Origin: Linum tenue
Taxonomy: Eukaryota; Streptophyta; Magnoliopsida; Malpighiales; Linaceae
NCBI GenBank assembly: GCA_946122785.1
Contig: CAMGYJ010000009.1
Location: 26,199,633 to 26,263,632 of the forward strand
DNA length: 64,000 nt
Direction: 5' to 3'
Position 1 is the stretch's first letter, and each line of letters starts with the position of its first letter. The notes under the pieces are model-generated. The model saw only the letters and a list, made by a program, of their open reading frames with translations, was not told where the DNA came from and made no database searches. Position numbers and translations under genes: made by a program. Below, in pieces: positions 47,054 to 61,246 of the stretch.

Positions 47054-47130
47054 AACAAATTTCGAGGTCAAAATTTTTCGTAAGGAGGGGGAAAATGTGA
47101 TACCTTGATGTTTATTTAAGGTCGAACAAC
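47054..47130 (+). repeat. second, diverged polypurine tract plus LTR-start sequence
   Basis: The segment 'ttcgaggtcaaaatttttcg', then taaggagggggaaaa, then TGTGATACCTTGATG and 'ttaaggtcga', matches in order the sequence leading into the 3' LTR at 47380-47440. It lies about 300 bases upstream of the true 3' LTR. It could be a duplicated end or the trace of an older related element. Confidence 0.55.
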
Positions 47131-48021
47131 AAGTCCTGAAGGAGCTGGACCAATAAATTGAATCGAAATTTCGCCTCATCACACCCTGGGCCCAAATTGC
47201 GGAATTAAACAGGACAAGTAGTCGCTCAAAGCTACTCGATGCTAACGAGCTTGGAGGGAATACCTCTTAGACGGGACAAGCAGCGGACAACATCGAAGTT
47301 CATATAACGACAATAAATCCTAGAGTCAAGGAAGTACAAGAATAAGGTATTTGGAAGTATAAGTCCGAGCAAATTTCGGGGTCGAAATTTTTATAAGGGT
47401 GGAGGAAATGTAACACCTCGATATTTGGGTTAGGTTCGACTGATAATCAAGACAGTTTGGGTAATGTAATACCCACTATGAATTGGGAGTTTTATTTTAA
47501 TTAATTTCTTGATTAATCCTAATTTAGGATTATAGATTTTAATTAAAAAATAGTAAAACAATCCCCCAACCCGTCCTATTAAGTATTAACCCCTCCCTAA
47601 ACCTAATATATATATATATATATATATATATGGCAAAGGCTAGTGTACGTCCGGGCGTACGCTAGCCTACCGTACGCCCCATTGAGTTTTGCTATTTAGA
47701 CAAAGAATTAATCGGAGTTTGGGACATGATACTATACCCTAACCTCTAATGGGTGAATCCCAGTCCCCAATTCACTAACCCAAAGCACGAGATTCGTTTA
47801 ATCCAAACCATGAGGCTAGCGTACACCTGACGTACGTTATACGCCTGTGTTCACACCTATATATTAATTATTAAATGTCTTTAGATTAATTATAATGATA
47901 ATTACAATCGTAATACCCATCAATTAATTGTTTGTTCGTTTTAGTCCCCATCAATTTCTACCATCCATCAATTTCATCATAAGTGAGAAACTGCTTTTAG
48001 TGTCCAATTCTCCATCCCTCT

Positions 48022-48247
48022 ATCCCTTCATTGGCGGACCAGAAATCTACGGCTTTCTCCTCCGTCCTTCTCGATCGTCCGTTCTCTTATCTCCCCCAAT
48101 ATATTCTGACCGACCCGCCATCGCCTTCTTTATGATCCCTTCATTGGCGGACCAGAAATCTACGGCTTTCTCCTCCGTCCTTCTCGATCGTCCGTTCTCT
48201 TATCTCCCCCAATATATTCTGACCGACCCGCCATCGCCTTCTTTATG
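48022..48247. repeat. 113-bp tandem duplication
   Basis: Two adjacent, essentially identical copies (48022-48134 and 48135-48247) begin atcccttcattggcgg and contain tcgatcgtccgttctc. They look like promoter or leader DNA of a captured gene. Confidence 0.9.
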
Positions 48248-48959
48248 ATCCGAACTCGCCATCTCACCCTTGTCCAAATTAGACCCCCAATCCTGTATAA
48301 TATATATGTTTTCTCATCTTTTCGATTCAAATCCCGTGCGCATTCAACCGTCCGCAATTCGCGATTCATCGATCAAGCCGGTGGGATAAACTAATGTGTA
48401 GAAACTTTAAGGAGCAAGTCTTAGAGTATTTGAAGCATGCTGTTCAGGAAAAGGTTGTCCCTTTGTACGTTAACGTGCTGGCAACTTTAATACCCAGCTC
48501 AAGTACGAGAAGAACCCTAAAATCCGAACAAAACACACTTGACAATGACAGTGCCTTGATGCAATGAAAATCTTGATATAGAAAAAGTACGGTTTCTCTC
48601 TTTCCCTTGTCTATTTCAATGTCTATGTGCTTCTGTTAATTGGATATGTTATAGCTTAATTCCCTTTCATGTCTATCATCTATGGAGCTTTCGTTTAGGT
48701 CTTGATTTCGTGTTGTATGGTCCCCTTCTCATAATTATTTGTTCTTGTTTCATGTCTATGGAGCTTTCATTTAGGTCTTGATTTCGTGTTGTATGATCCT
48801 TGTGTGATGGATTCATGAAAAAGCCCCAGAACTAACAATTATTAAGTAGCATTAGGTTGCATGTGATAATGTATGTTTAGTCTCCATCCACAAGAGCCTC
48901 CAGTGAGTCTATACAAGTTGCATGCCTAGTTTGGGTATATTTGATTTCTCTATATGCAG

Positions 48960-49025
48960 GACGAGCTAGATAATCTTGCCAAAAGTTTCCCTGGCCGCTT
49001 CGAAGTGTACTATGTTATGAACCAT
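48960..49025 (+). pseudogene. exon-like fragment of an NADH-cytochrome b5 reductase gene
   Basis: Sixty-six bases between an acceptor (tatatgcag) and a donor (gtatttt) encode DELDNLAKSFPGRFEVYYVM plus NH. This matches, from memory, the LKEELDxLAxxYPxRFxIYYVLNQ segment in the NADH-binding half of plant cytochrome b5 reductase. The rest of the gene is not visible nearby. A frame at about 48404-48530 (KEQVLEYLKHAVQEKVVPLY) may be a second captured piece of unknown origin. Confidence 0.5.
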
Positions 49026-49829
49026 GTATTTTCTCTTTAGAATTAATCGTTGTTCTCCTAACTCCCACCAGCAGCAGATGTTCAGTCGATTTGATCGAGT
49101 ACTCCCCATCACTTTGCTCTTTCTTTCTTATCCCCATTTAAGCTTTGTAAACTGGTTTCTCGTTGTTCTGACCTTGTAGATATTGATATGTGGCAGCTCA
49201 TCTAGACGCTTTTGGGTTTACTACCTAAAGTGCAGTTCCAGTTTTGAGAAAAGCTAGTTGTTGGAGATCGGCTTTTTATCGGGTTACCATAGAGCAATTG
49301 ATTTGACTATCAGGAAGCGACGCTACAACTTATCATTTTTTCTTGGCTTATAAGACCAGTTGCAAATGGCTCAAGGAAAGCTCTTGTAACTAGAGAATGA
49401 CAACCAGTAATAGTTCCATACTGCGTCATCGACAAAACTTTGAATCAGTAACCTTGAGTAATTTCATAATACATCACTAGCAAAACTAGGTGACATCACA
49501 TCTCACAGAAAAGTTGACTTAAAACAAGCTGGTGATACTGCTGCTTACGTTTATACGGTGAAGTCATTACGATTTACAAGCCTGTGGTAAACAAACAAAA
49601 TCGAAAACTGACCCAACCGTCCAATCCAAACCGACTCACATGTGATGAGAAAATCCAATTTTATGGTTGGGTATAGATTTGAATTTTTGAAAAATGTAGC
49701 ATTGTGGCTGGTTGCGAGTTTTGATGGTTATCCAAGATTACCCAAACAGACCTGTGATAATACATTATACATCAAAGTCTTATATATTTGATATATTCCT
49801 CCAATCACAAATCTCTTACGTTACGCATG

Positions 49830-49993
49830 TCATTCGTTTACATAGTTAAAATTGATAAATTGTAAAGTTAATTACTTATTAAAGTGTGCTCACTCAAGTG
49901 GAATATTATAATCATTCGTTTACATAGTTAAAATTGATAAATTGTAAAGTTAATTACTTATTAAAGTGTGCTCACTCAAGAGGAATATTATAA
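49830..49993. repeat. 82-bp tandem duplication
   Basis: Two copies starting tcattcgtttacatagtt (49830 and 49912) differ at one visible base (aagtgg/aagagg). Confidence 0.9.
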
Positions 49994-50632
49994 TCAGTGA
50001 AAGAGGAAGGTGGAGAGAAGTGGGGTCCTATGATCCCAGTTAACAAAAAAAAATGACAACAAAACTCTTTAATAATAGTGTTTAGTCTAATATTTCAAGT
50101 TTAGGATCTCTTACTCGTCGATATTAGTTCACCTAAGGACCCCAATCAACTTAAAGTTTATTAGATACAAAGGTTATAATATTATTGAATTTTTAAGGAC
50201 CCCAATGTACTCAAAGTCTGGCTACGCCACTGATTATAATAATTATTGTAACTGTCTAGTATGAATACACATTTTACTATGGTATTTTGTTTTGTTGTTT
50301 CATATAATGGGAGGACGCCGACGAGGTAGTTTCCTTTGAGAAAGAATTTTTAGATTGTTGTGTTGGGATTTGAAAGGTGTGAATGAGAATGAAAGGAAAA
50401 GAAGCCAATAGTCGGTTAAACCAAGTTGAACCGAATCGGACCGAACTGATGTGGCGGTTAGGAAGAACCAACTGGTCCAACTACTATGGCGAACCAATGC
50501 AATGGTTGGGCATTTTTTTGTGAACCATTGCAATGGTTAGGGTGTAACCACCCACTTGAAGGGTCACATCCCTTCACTCGCACCCCTTCATTGTCTATAA
50601 ATAAACACATACCCCTCTGTTTTCTGAATAAA

Positions 50633-51036
50633 AAGGATAAATACAATATCTTAGCCATAACTATTATGAAACAGGGTATTATAGCTACAACTATGGAAAT
50701 TCAAATTATTAGCCAAACATTAACTATCTGTTAACAATTTCGTTAGTAATACTCACTAAACTTTTATGTTTTAAAGTTATAAATTAAAAGCATTCTGACG
50801 TGGCCGCTACCGTGGCCGATGACGTGGCCTTCTCTGTCAAAAATTCAATAATAGTAACGAACAGTTAGCCATATCTTGACCCGCAACAATAGTTATGACT
50901 AATAATTTGAATTTTCATAGTTGTGGCTATAATTCCCCGCTTCATAATGTTGTGGCTAATAATTTGAATTTTCATAGTTGTGGCTACAATTCCCCGCTTC
51001 ATAATAGTTGTGGCTAATATATTGTATTTACCCTAA
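50633..51036. mobile_element. AT-rich inverted-repeat MITE inside fold-back element I
   Basis: Left AGGATAAATACAATATCTTAG and right, complemented, AGGGTAAATACAATATATTA, with arms of about 80 bases (attagccacaactatgaaaa words). Its right arm is internally duplicated (gttgtggctaataatttgaa at about 50949, and a close variant at about 50895). No clear duplication of the target. Confidence 0.6.
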
Positions 51037-52037
51037 GTTTTTCCCAAGAAATTTTTCTGGCCAAAAGAAAAAGAATTTTTCATTCTTCATTGCATTTACT
51101 CTCTACAAACTCATAAAGAAAACAGAGTCGTGTGACTTCTCTCCGATCGTTACGTTCATTGGTTTCTGGAGTTTCAAGTACCGGTACGCCAGAAAAGGTA
51201 CATTCGTTCTATCCTGCTAAATTCATTAAGAAGAAATAGTGAATTCTATTGGCTTGGGCATTGTTTATACATGTGTCAATTTCTATATATGCCTTGTGTG
51301 GCAAGAAACATACTTTTGTGAAACATTTTCCATAACACGTTGTTTGTTGAGGAGATGTCCCAGGATTGATCGAGCCTTGAATCGCCATTGATGGAATTTT
51401 AGTTCAAATACACCTCCTCTGAAATTATAAAATGGACTCCAGTATGGTTTTAATCGGGCATGATCAATCCCATTTTATTCATCCCCGATTTTGTGCGTAA
51501 CATACCTAATTGTGAAGAAAATGATCTTGATTTATAAACTTAGCACAATACGAAATCATTACTAAGCTAGTGGTTAATTACTATGCGGTCGTGATAATTC
51601 CATGGCTCATATAACAGTAATCGATCTTGTACTCCATGTCATAATACGTGGGCATTAAAACTTTGATAAGAAAATTTCTAGGCTAGAATTTGTGGAGGAG
51701 GAAAGGGGTTGCTCTTTCGGTTTAACTTTTGAACAATATGGGGTAATTTTTCTACCAAAAAAAAATATGGGGTAATTTAAGAAACTGTTCAAGACAGTTT
51801 AGATGATTATAAGAACAAAAATGGAAAACAGATCCGATGAATATATTAATGTATATATAAATGATTTTGATATAAATGTAACAAACGATAAAAAAAGTTA
51901 TGGGACTAAAGTGTACGTAATAATTAATTAATGATTGTACTTGTAATTATAATTTTACGAATATTAATTTAATTATCAAAATTAATTTATAAGTGTGAAT
52001 ACATGTGTATATCATACGGCAGGTGTACACTAGCCTT

Positions 52038-52075
<38 letters not shown>

Positions 52076-52079
<4 letters not shown>

Positions 52080-52471
52080 AAGGCTAGCGTACGCCCGGAC
52101 GTACCTTAGCCTACCGTACGCCCGTTGAGTTTTGTTATTTAGACAATGAATTAACCGGAGTTTGGGACATGATACTATACCCTAACTCCTGATGGGTGAA
52201 CCCGAGTCCTCAATTCACTAACCCAAAGCATAATATTCATTTAATCTTGAAATAAAAATCAACGGTTCTGATTCGTCGAAATTATTGTTGATTTTCATTT
52301 TAAGATTAAACGAATCTCATGATTTGGGTTAGAAAACCAGGAACTAGGGTTTATCCATTAGTGGTTAGGGTATAATAGCATGCCCAAAACTCTGATTAAT
52401 TCATGATCTAAATAGCAAAACTCAAACGGGCGTACGGTAGTCTAACGTACGGGCGTACGCTAGCGTGAACC
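52076..52471. mobile_element. (TA)n-flanked fold-back MITE J
   Basis: The 396-bp element is palindromic over nearly its full length. The left reads GGCAAAGGCTAGCGTACGCC; the right, complemented, GGTTCACGCTAGCGTACGCC. Inner parts (gacatgatactataccctaa) also pair. It is flanked by (TA)n on both sides, like Micron elements of rice. Confidence 0.8.
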
Positions 52472-52495
52472 ATATATATATATATATATATATAT

Positions 52496-52900
52496 GGTGA
52501 GTTCTACGGTACCCCGGGTGAAATCCGGGGTACCGCATACCCTGAGTATGAAAACGCTATCTAGACCTCGAATTAGCAGGGTTTTTGGGCATGATACTAT
52601 ACCCTAACCCTTAATGAGTGAACCTTAGGTCCTAATTATCTAAATCATAAACTATAAACTCTAAGATGGTGCATTGACTTTTTTGCCTATATTTGGACGA
52701 ATCATAACCGTCGATTATTATTTCTAACTAAATTGATCTTGGGGTATAAGATTAAGTGAATTAAGACCTATATTTTGATCTTTATGGATTAGAGTATAGT
52801 ATCATGTCCGAAAGATCAGTCAATTCGAGGTCTAGATAGCGTTTTCATACTCAGGGTATACGGTACCCCGGATTTCACCCGGGGTACCGTAGAACTCACC
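52496..52900. mobile_element. (TA)n-flanked fold-back MITE K
   Basis: The 405-bp element has terminal arms GGTGAGTTCTACGGTACCCC, exact on both sides, extending into gggtgaaatccgggg and inner paired sequence. It is bounded by (TA)n. The inner word gggcatgatactataccc is shared with J, so K and J are related despite different termini. Confidence 0.82.
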
Positions 52901-54230
52901 ATATATATATATATACTCCTTCTAACCCCGTGAATAGCAACAAACCCCACCGCTTGGTCTTCTTCCTTTTCCCCAGAACCACCAATCCATCAGCTCGTTC
53001 ATTCATCCCCCGCCACCGCAAACACCACCACCCAGCCATCATGAATGGGATAGAGAAAAATGCAAGAGGCAGCTGAAGCGAAGTTCGATAGGGACTACCT
53101 GGAGCCGGGCGGTGGTGATCGACCGATCAGAACAAATAATTGGAAATTGGACGGGCTACAACAACCTGGAAATTGAGGTTCGTCAATAACAATATGGCGT
53201 GGAGACGAATCAATGGCGGCAGTGGATAGTACAAACAACTTCCACCAGTTAAAGTTAAGTGTTTAAGTAAAGTACTCAAGTATTAGAAGTATTAAAACGT
53301 AAGGGCGTAGACTGACCCCATCTCACTCACCAGGACTTAGTAAAGGAATAAGCGAGAACTAGATCGATAGTTGCAGCTAGAGGAGCAGTTAGTGAGCAGC
53401 GAGATCGAGAAAGCTGTTCGAGGCAAGCCAGCTAGAGGAGGATAGTACAAGCGTCACTGGAGGTGCCAAAGATCGAATCCGAGCAGACAACAAAGTAGAG
53501 TTTTAGTTATTGATTTACGATTATGAGTAGTGATTGGAGATTCAGATTAAGATTCTATGGTTGAGGTTTGCCCAAGTGTTAGGGCTTTGTTTTAAGAGAT
53601 TTCAGTTCGTTTCAGTGTTTGTTACGGTTATTTATGGAAAGCTTCCATTTTCCTTTACAAGTCTTTCGTTTCTTATTTTGGTTTATGAGTCATCAAGGGC
53701 ATTTTGGTAAAATTAGTACCCGGTCGGGTTAGGGTGTTTCAATAACCTTCCTCTATCAGAAACCTGATTATTGACCCTGAATTGTGTAACATCAAGCTCT
53801 AATGAGTCTTCCCAGCTCGCTCCCACCAGAGAATGTGACTTAAACATTGATAGAACAATGTTCCTAGAGTAGGAGCACTCAAAAAACAAGTGGTCTCTAG
53901 ACTCTGCTGCAGAAGAATATAGTGAACAAATATTTACTATAGAGGAGTTCCATTTTTGTACCTTATCCATGGTTGCAAGTCTGTTTAGTATGAATAACCA
54001 AACAAGAAGCTTATCCCTAGGAGTTCCATAAGACTTCCAGACAATCGAATACCACTTTACTTTCTCATTTCTGGCTCGAATTGAATCCCAAACCTTCTTG
54101 ACAGAGAATCTGATCATGACACCATCATCCCAGTAAACACCTGCTGATCTAACTGTAAGGTGTTTCTCAGCAAGTTGTATGGTCCTCAGTACTTTCCTCC
54201 ATGCCCAGGAGCAGGGGATTGTAGAGGGTA

Positions 54231-54491
54231 TGTCCTAGATTGAAGTATAAGTGAACTGTGGATGTGAATTGGTAGCAATTTAGAGTACAAAATAGTTTTT
54301 GTTACATGTTTTTGTTATCAAAGATAGATAAACTGTGGATGTAAATATGGTTTGAGAAGCATTTGATATTTACATATGGCTCGATATTTTTTTATTCCCA
54401 TAAAAAACACTCTTATTTCTTTCTCTTTTGCGGGAAAAAAACGGGCATAAAAGCAGAACAAATATTGGGCTTTAGATTGGGGCCAAGATCA
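54231..54491. other. short intergenic spacer
   Basis: AT-rich spacer between the minus-strand L1 relic and the next inverted-repeat element. No feature seen. Confidence 0.4.
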
Positions 54492-56484
54492 GGTGACTAA
54501 GGGGGGGTCCCTTAGTCACATGACTAAATCAATCTCAGCCATTGAACCTCATTTAAATCTAATGGCTCTAATTGATCTCATTTAATGAAGGGTAGTAAAG
54601 TAATTACATGATTTAATTATTTATCAATTAAAAAATAAAAATAGGCGAACCTGCACCCGTCGACGTCATCTTCCCGACGCAACTACCGGCACTTTGCGAG
54701 ACTTTATTCTCCTGCGGCGGCACCGGTGGACCTGCACCCGTCGACGTCATCTTCCCGCCGAGCAACTACCGGCACTTTGAGATTGGGCATCGCGGAGAGG
54801 AGGCGAGTTTGGCCGGAGGGCGACGAGGAAGGGGAAGAGGAGGAGGAAGGATCGGAGGGAGAGCGGGGCGACGGCGGTTGCTCGACGTCGAAGGCGGCGA
54901 CCGGAGGAGGAGGAGCAGCAGCAGGAGCTCGTTCCTTTCCCTCCGCCCTCGTTCCTTTCCTGGGAAGTCTCCCGCCGACAGAGAGGGATTTTTTTGCCCC
55001 AACGTGATTTTGTGCGCCGCTCAGAGAGAGAGAGTCTCCCAGCGGCGGAGTGGGTTTTTTTTCCCCAACGTGATTATACAGTTAGTATGGTATGTACAGT
55101 TTGTCAGTTTGTTTGTAAGCTTTGTTATTTTTGTAATCTTTATGGGTTACTTTTGTAATGTTTGTAAACTTTGTTACTTTTGTTCATCATGTGTTGTCAT
55201 GTTTGTATACTTCTGATTTGTACGCTTTGTATACAATGTAGTATGATTTATATTGTAAGTAGTTGTATTTTGTACAGTTAGTATGTTTTGTATACCATGT
55301 GCAGTTAGTATGGTATGTACTGTTTGTCGGTTTGTTTGTAAGCTTTGTTATTTTTGTAATCTTTATGGGTTACTTTTGTAATGTTTGTAAACTTTGTTAC
55401 TTTTGTTCATCTTGTTTGTCATGTTTGTATACTTCTGATTTGTATGCTTTGTATACAATTTAGTATGATTTATATTGTAAGTAGTTGTATTTTGTACAGT
55501 TAGTATGTTTTGTATACCATATACAGTTAGTATGGTATGTACTATTTGTCGGTTTGTTTGTAAGCTTTGTTATTTTTGTAATCTTTATAGGTTACTTTTG
55601 TAATGTTTGTAAACTTTGTTACTTTTGTTCATCATGTTTGTAATGTTTGTATACTTCTGATTTGTATGCTTTGTATACAATGTTAGTATGATTTATATTG
55701 TAAGTAGTTGTATTTTGTACAGTTAGTATGTTTTGTATACCATGTTAGTATGATTTGTATGACTACCACTTGATCTCGATACCGCCGTCGATGGGTACCT
55801 TAGGAAGTCGCCACCAGTCAATAAATTAGGGTGGCAATTAAATTGTTTCGCCAATCTGAGCAAACTTATGGCTACCAGCACATCTGGCCACTACTTCATT
55901 TATTTCTCTTCCCCTTGCTTTTATTTTGTGTGGTTGGTGCAGGAATTCAGGTTAGGGTGGAAAGCAGTGGCGGGGGGTGTCATAGGCACATGGAGCAGCG
56001 TTTGGGAGCGCCGGCGGGGTGGGTGGCGGTGGCATCGCCGAATCTCTCTCATCATCCGTCGCCTCCGTTGCCCCCGTTTTCCGTCAAATCCGCCATTGGA
56101 GATGTTTCTCTCTCCTCCACCACCGTCGTTGATATCGCCTCTCCCTCCTCCATCGTCGCCTGCGCCGCCGCCATCTCTCTCCACCGCGCCATCTCTCTCT
56201 CCATCTCCGCAACCTCTGTCCACAACCGGCGTTTCGATCTCTCTCATCCTTCACCGTCTCTCTCTCTCTCTGGACAACACAACGGGAAAGAAGAGAGAAT
56301 TGGAGAGGGGAAAAAGGAAAAAATAAATAAAATGGAAAACAGGATTTAATTATTTTTTTAAATGCCAAAACTACCCCTCTGATTAAATACTAACCCTTCC
56401 TTCATCTGGACCATTAGATCTACCCATTCTCATCTAAAGGCTGAGGGGAGCTTAGCCACTTGACTAAGCACCCCCTTAGTCACC
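54492..56484. mobile_element. 2.0-kb inverted-repeat element with GGTGACTAAGGGGG ends
   Basis: Left GGTGACTAAGGGGGGGTCCC and right, complemented, GGTGACTAAGGGGGTGCTTA. Diverged arms of about 140 bases continue (ctcagcc..aatctaatgg..gaagggt). Only agatc is shared by the flanks, so the duplication is uncertain. The interior has two GC-rich, exon-like zones (54640-55070 and 55950-56330) around a 222-bp tandem array. Long open frames in the GC-rich parts are Arg/Gly/Ser-rich without a family motif. An 81-bp unit (acctgcacccgtcgacgtca) is duplicated at 54649 and 54730. Confidence 0.65.
55078..55742. repeat. three tandem copies of a 222-bp GT-rich unit
   Basis: Copies begin acagttagtatggtatgtac at 55078, 55301 and 55523 (periods 223 and 222) and are about 95% alike by eye. 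The sequence is rich in tttgta and gtttgt on the plus strand. A short part of a fourth unit follows at 55744. Confidence 0.88.
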
Positions 56485-56504
56485 AGATCCGGACTCTTTA
56501 GATT

Positions 56505-56715
56505 GGCTGGGCTGGGCTGGGCTGGGCGGGCCGGGGCAGCAGCCCGATGTATTGGACTAGTGGAGCGGGAGAAGTGATTGTTTCCTTTTCACTTTTCCGC
56601 AGCAAGAGAAAGGAAGAATTGACAGCAGAAGAGAAAGAGCATAAAACCCCTGAGACAGACGGCGGGCGCGCCATCTCTCCAACGGCGAAAAGCTTGTCAA
56701 CCGGCGGAAGAAGCT
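56505..56715 (+). promoter_or_regulatory. RUVBL1 promoter/5' UTR with site II repeats
   Basis: At 56507-56535 the sequence carries about four tandem TGGGCT units, then GGGCGGGCCGGGGC. TGGGCY is the plant site II element bound by TCP factors in proliferation and ribosomal-protein genes, which suits RUVBL1. A telo-box-like ctagggttttag lies in intron 1 near 56842. The inverted-repeat element ends only about 230 bases upstream of the ATG. Confidence 0.5.
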
Positions 56716-59985
<3,270 letters not shown>

Positions 59986-61246
59986 GCTGATGATACACGT
60001 TTGCTTGCTTACTTGCTAATCTTGGAAGGATTAAGATTTGTTTTATTGAAAACTCCATGTACAAGTGTGTTGGATGGATATCAGCACTTTGTTGTAAAGG
60101 CAAATGAAATCTTCTGGATCCTGGTTGGTACATCATTAGTTTCAGACAATGCAGAAGCAATCCCCTCTTCTTTTTCAGTTCTGCCACTTCATTGATGTGT
60201 CTTTCTATAAGTGTGATCAACTCAGAACCCTAGGCTGAATTTGCAGACTTGTGCCATGGTGTCTGAGTGCAAAAGCTCCCTGTTATAACTAGGTGCCTTT
60301 CTGAGAGTAGTCGACACAGTGTATGCAGTTATGCACCTAGTTTTGCAGTTGTCTCATCTACACCTAGTGATACTTCACTATCTTCTCCAACTGGAACGGA
60401 CACGACTTCTTTCAAGTTACATTCTAATTTTGCAGGGAGAGGGAGCAAGGAGAGGAGCTGCATTCTCCCAATCTTTGTTTCTATTTCTGCTCTTCATCAA
60501 ACGTAACATGCCTTCTGATTAGACAGGTTATGGCAGCCGGTCTTTTGCCCCAGTAATCTACTTGGTTACTGTACATGCATAAAATTTTCCTTTATGTAAT
60601 TTAATGGGTTATATCTATGTTATTTTATGTCGGAATTCAGATTTCTTGTTAGAAAAATAAGAATAATTGTACTCTTTAATATGACATCTACTCTTTTATA
60701 TTTTTTTAAAAAAATTTGACATAAATGATGATTCAGGATCATAATTTTAATGTTTGGTAGTAAATAAATTTGTATCATATTGTATTGAAGTGTACCATAG
60801 TGGTATGAATATATATGTGTACAATGGTTGTATACCTGATAATATAAATATATTAATCACATTTCACCATCGTTTATCATCACTTACCACTATGTACTAG
60901 GAGGTATATTTGGTTTTGAATTTTTTTTTAATAATTTGTACAAATCGAGTAAAAAAATAGAAGAAACCTTTTAATCTCACTCTTTAGATCTTATCTCATC
61001 AAAATAAGAGCAAGATCTAGATAAAGATTATATACCCGAATCTCACCTTACAAAGCTTCTCTTGGTTTAGCTTTATGTTTACTTATCCTGGCTCAAGTTT
61101 TGCCTAGCTTTGTTGTCAATAAGAAGCAAATCCTACCAAAAGTAAGCAAAATACAAGAACAAATATATTCAAGAACCGAACCCCTTCACTAGGCCACCAC
61201 TTAAATGAAGTAGAGTGAGAAAGGAAGAAAGAAAAGGCTTAGCTTG
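59986..61246. other. 3' flank of RUVBL1 and intergenic DNA
   Basis: The first few hundred bases are likely RUVBL1's 3' UTR. The rest is AT-rich with short frames only. Nothing else supported. Confidence 0.4.

Larger units (their letters stand above)
47632..52041. mobile_element. (TA)n-flanked fold-back element I, about 4.4 kb
   Basis: The left end is GGCAAAGGCTAGTGTACG; the complement of the right end is GGCAAAGGCTAGTGTACACC. Both lie against (TA)n runs (47606-47631 and 52042-52075). The longer right-arm match begins at 47814 (GGCTAGCGTACACCTG...TTCACACC), so the first 180 bases look like half of an element-J-type copy joined to a larger relative. No transposase frame. The interior holds a 113-bp tandem pair, an 82-bp tandem pair, a cytochrome b5 reductase exon-like piece and another inverted-repeat element. 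Confidence 0.68.
43260..53741 (+). mobile_element. non-coding LTR retrotransposon with an enlarged 3' LTR
   Basis: The 5' LTR is 43260-44291 (TGTAACACC...GGTGTTTCA). The interior is 44292-47408 and the 3' LTR is 47409-53741. The 5-bp duplication ataac lies at 43255-43259 and 53742-53746. The primer-binding site ttggtatcagagcc at 44294-44307 is the initiator-Met type. The polypurine tract aagggtggaggaaa ends at 47408. The 3.1-kb interior is full of stops on both strands; a faint stretch near 46190-46280 (PRLPMLVKGVNLSGKTLL) recalls Ty3-type protease regions. It is a non-autonomous or decayed copy. Confidence 0.9.
47409..53741 (+). repeat. 3' LTR, interrupted by fold-back elements
   Basis: LTR sequence runs 47409-47606 and resumes at about 52914-53741, closely matching the 5' LTR. 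The 5.3 kb between consists of three fold-back segments, each set between (TA)n runs. Confidence 0.88.
42082..54230 (-). pseudogene. minus-strand, 5'-truncated L1 relic, split by later insertions
   Basis: On the minus strand the ORF2 C-terminus runs from about 54230 (IPCSWAWRKVLRTIQLAEKH) through 54117-53742 (VKKVWDSIRARNEKVKWYSI, SAAESRDHLFFECSYSRN). It resumes at 43259 with LFWVLIVSEIWRERCRRVM and stops at 43076-43078. The 3' UTR then runs to an A-rich tail at about 42082-42100, with an aataaa signal. The LTR element 43260-53741 and the short element 42190-43013 account for the gaps. The 5' truncation is typical of L1 copies. Confidence 0.8.

Noticed and set aside
48022..48247. CRISPR-like direct repeats
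   Set aside because: Only two long adjacent copies with no spacers, in a plant genome.
54726..55216. Gly/Arg-rich overlapping frames in the 54.5-56.5 kb element
   Set aside because: Composition-driven open frames in GC-rich DNA on both strands; no motif.
55831..56349. 172-codon Ser/Pro-rich frame
   Set aside because: Open on both strands because of tctctc and ccgcc repeats; probably cargo or leader DNA, not a gene.
54492..56484. Firm assignment to Mutator, CACTA or PIF
   Set aside because: Ends are clear but the flanks share only agatc, so the duplication size that would decide the superfamily is not secure.
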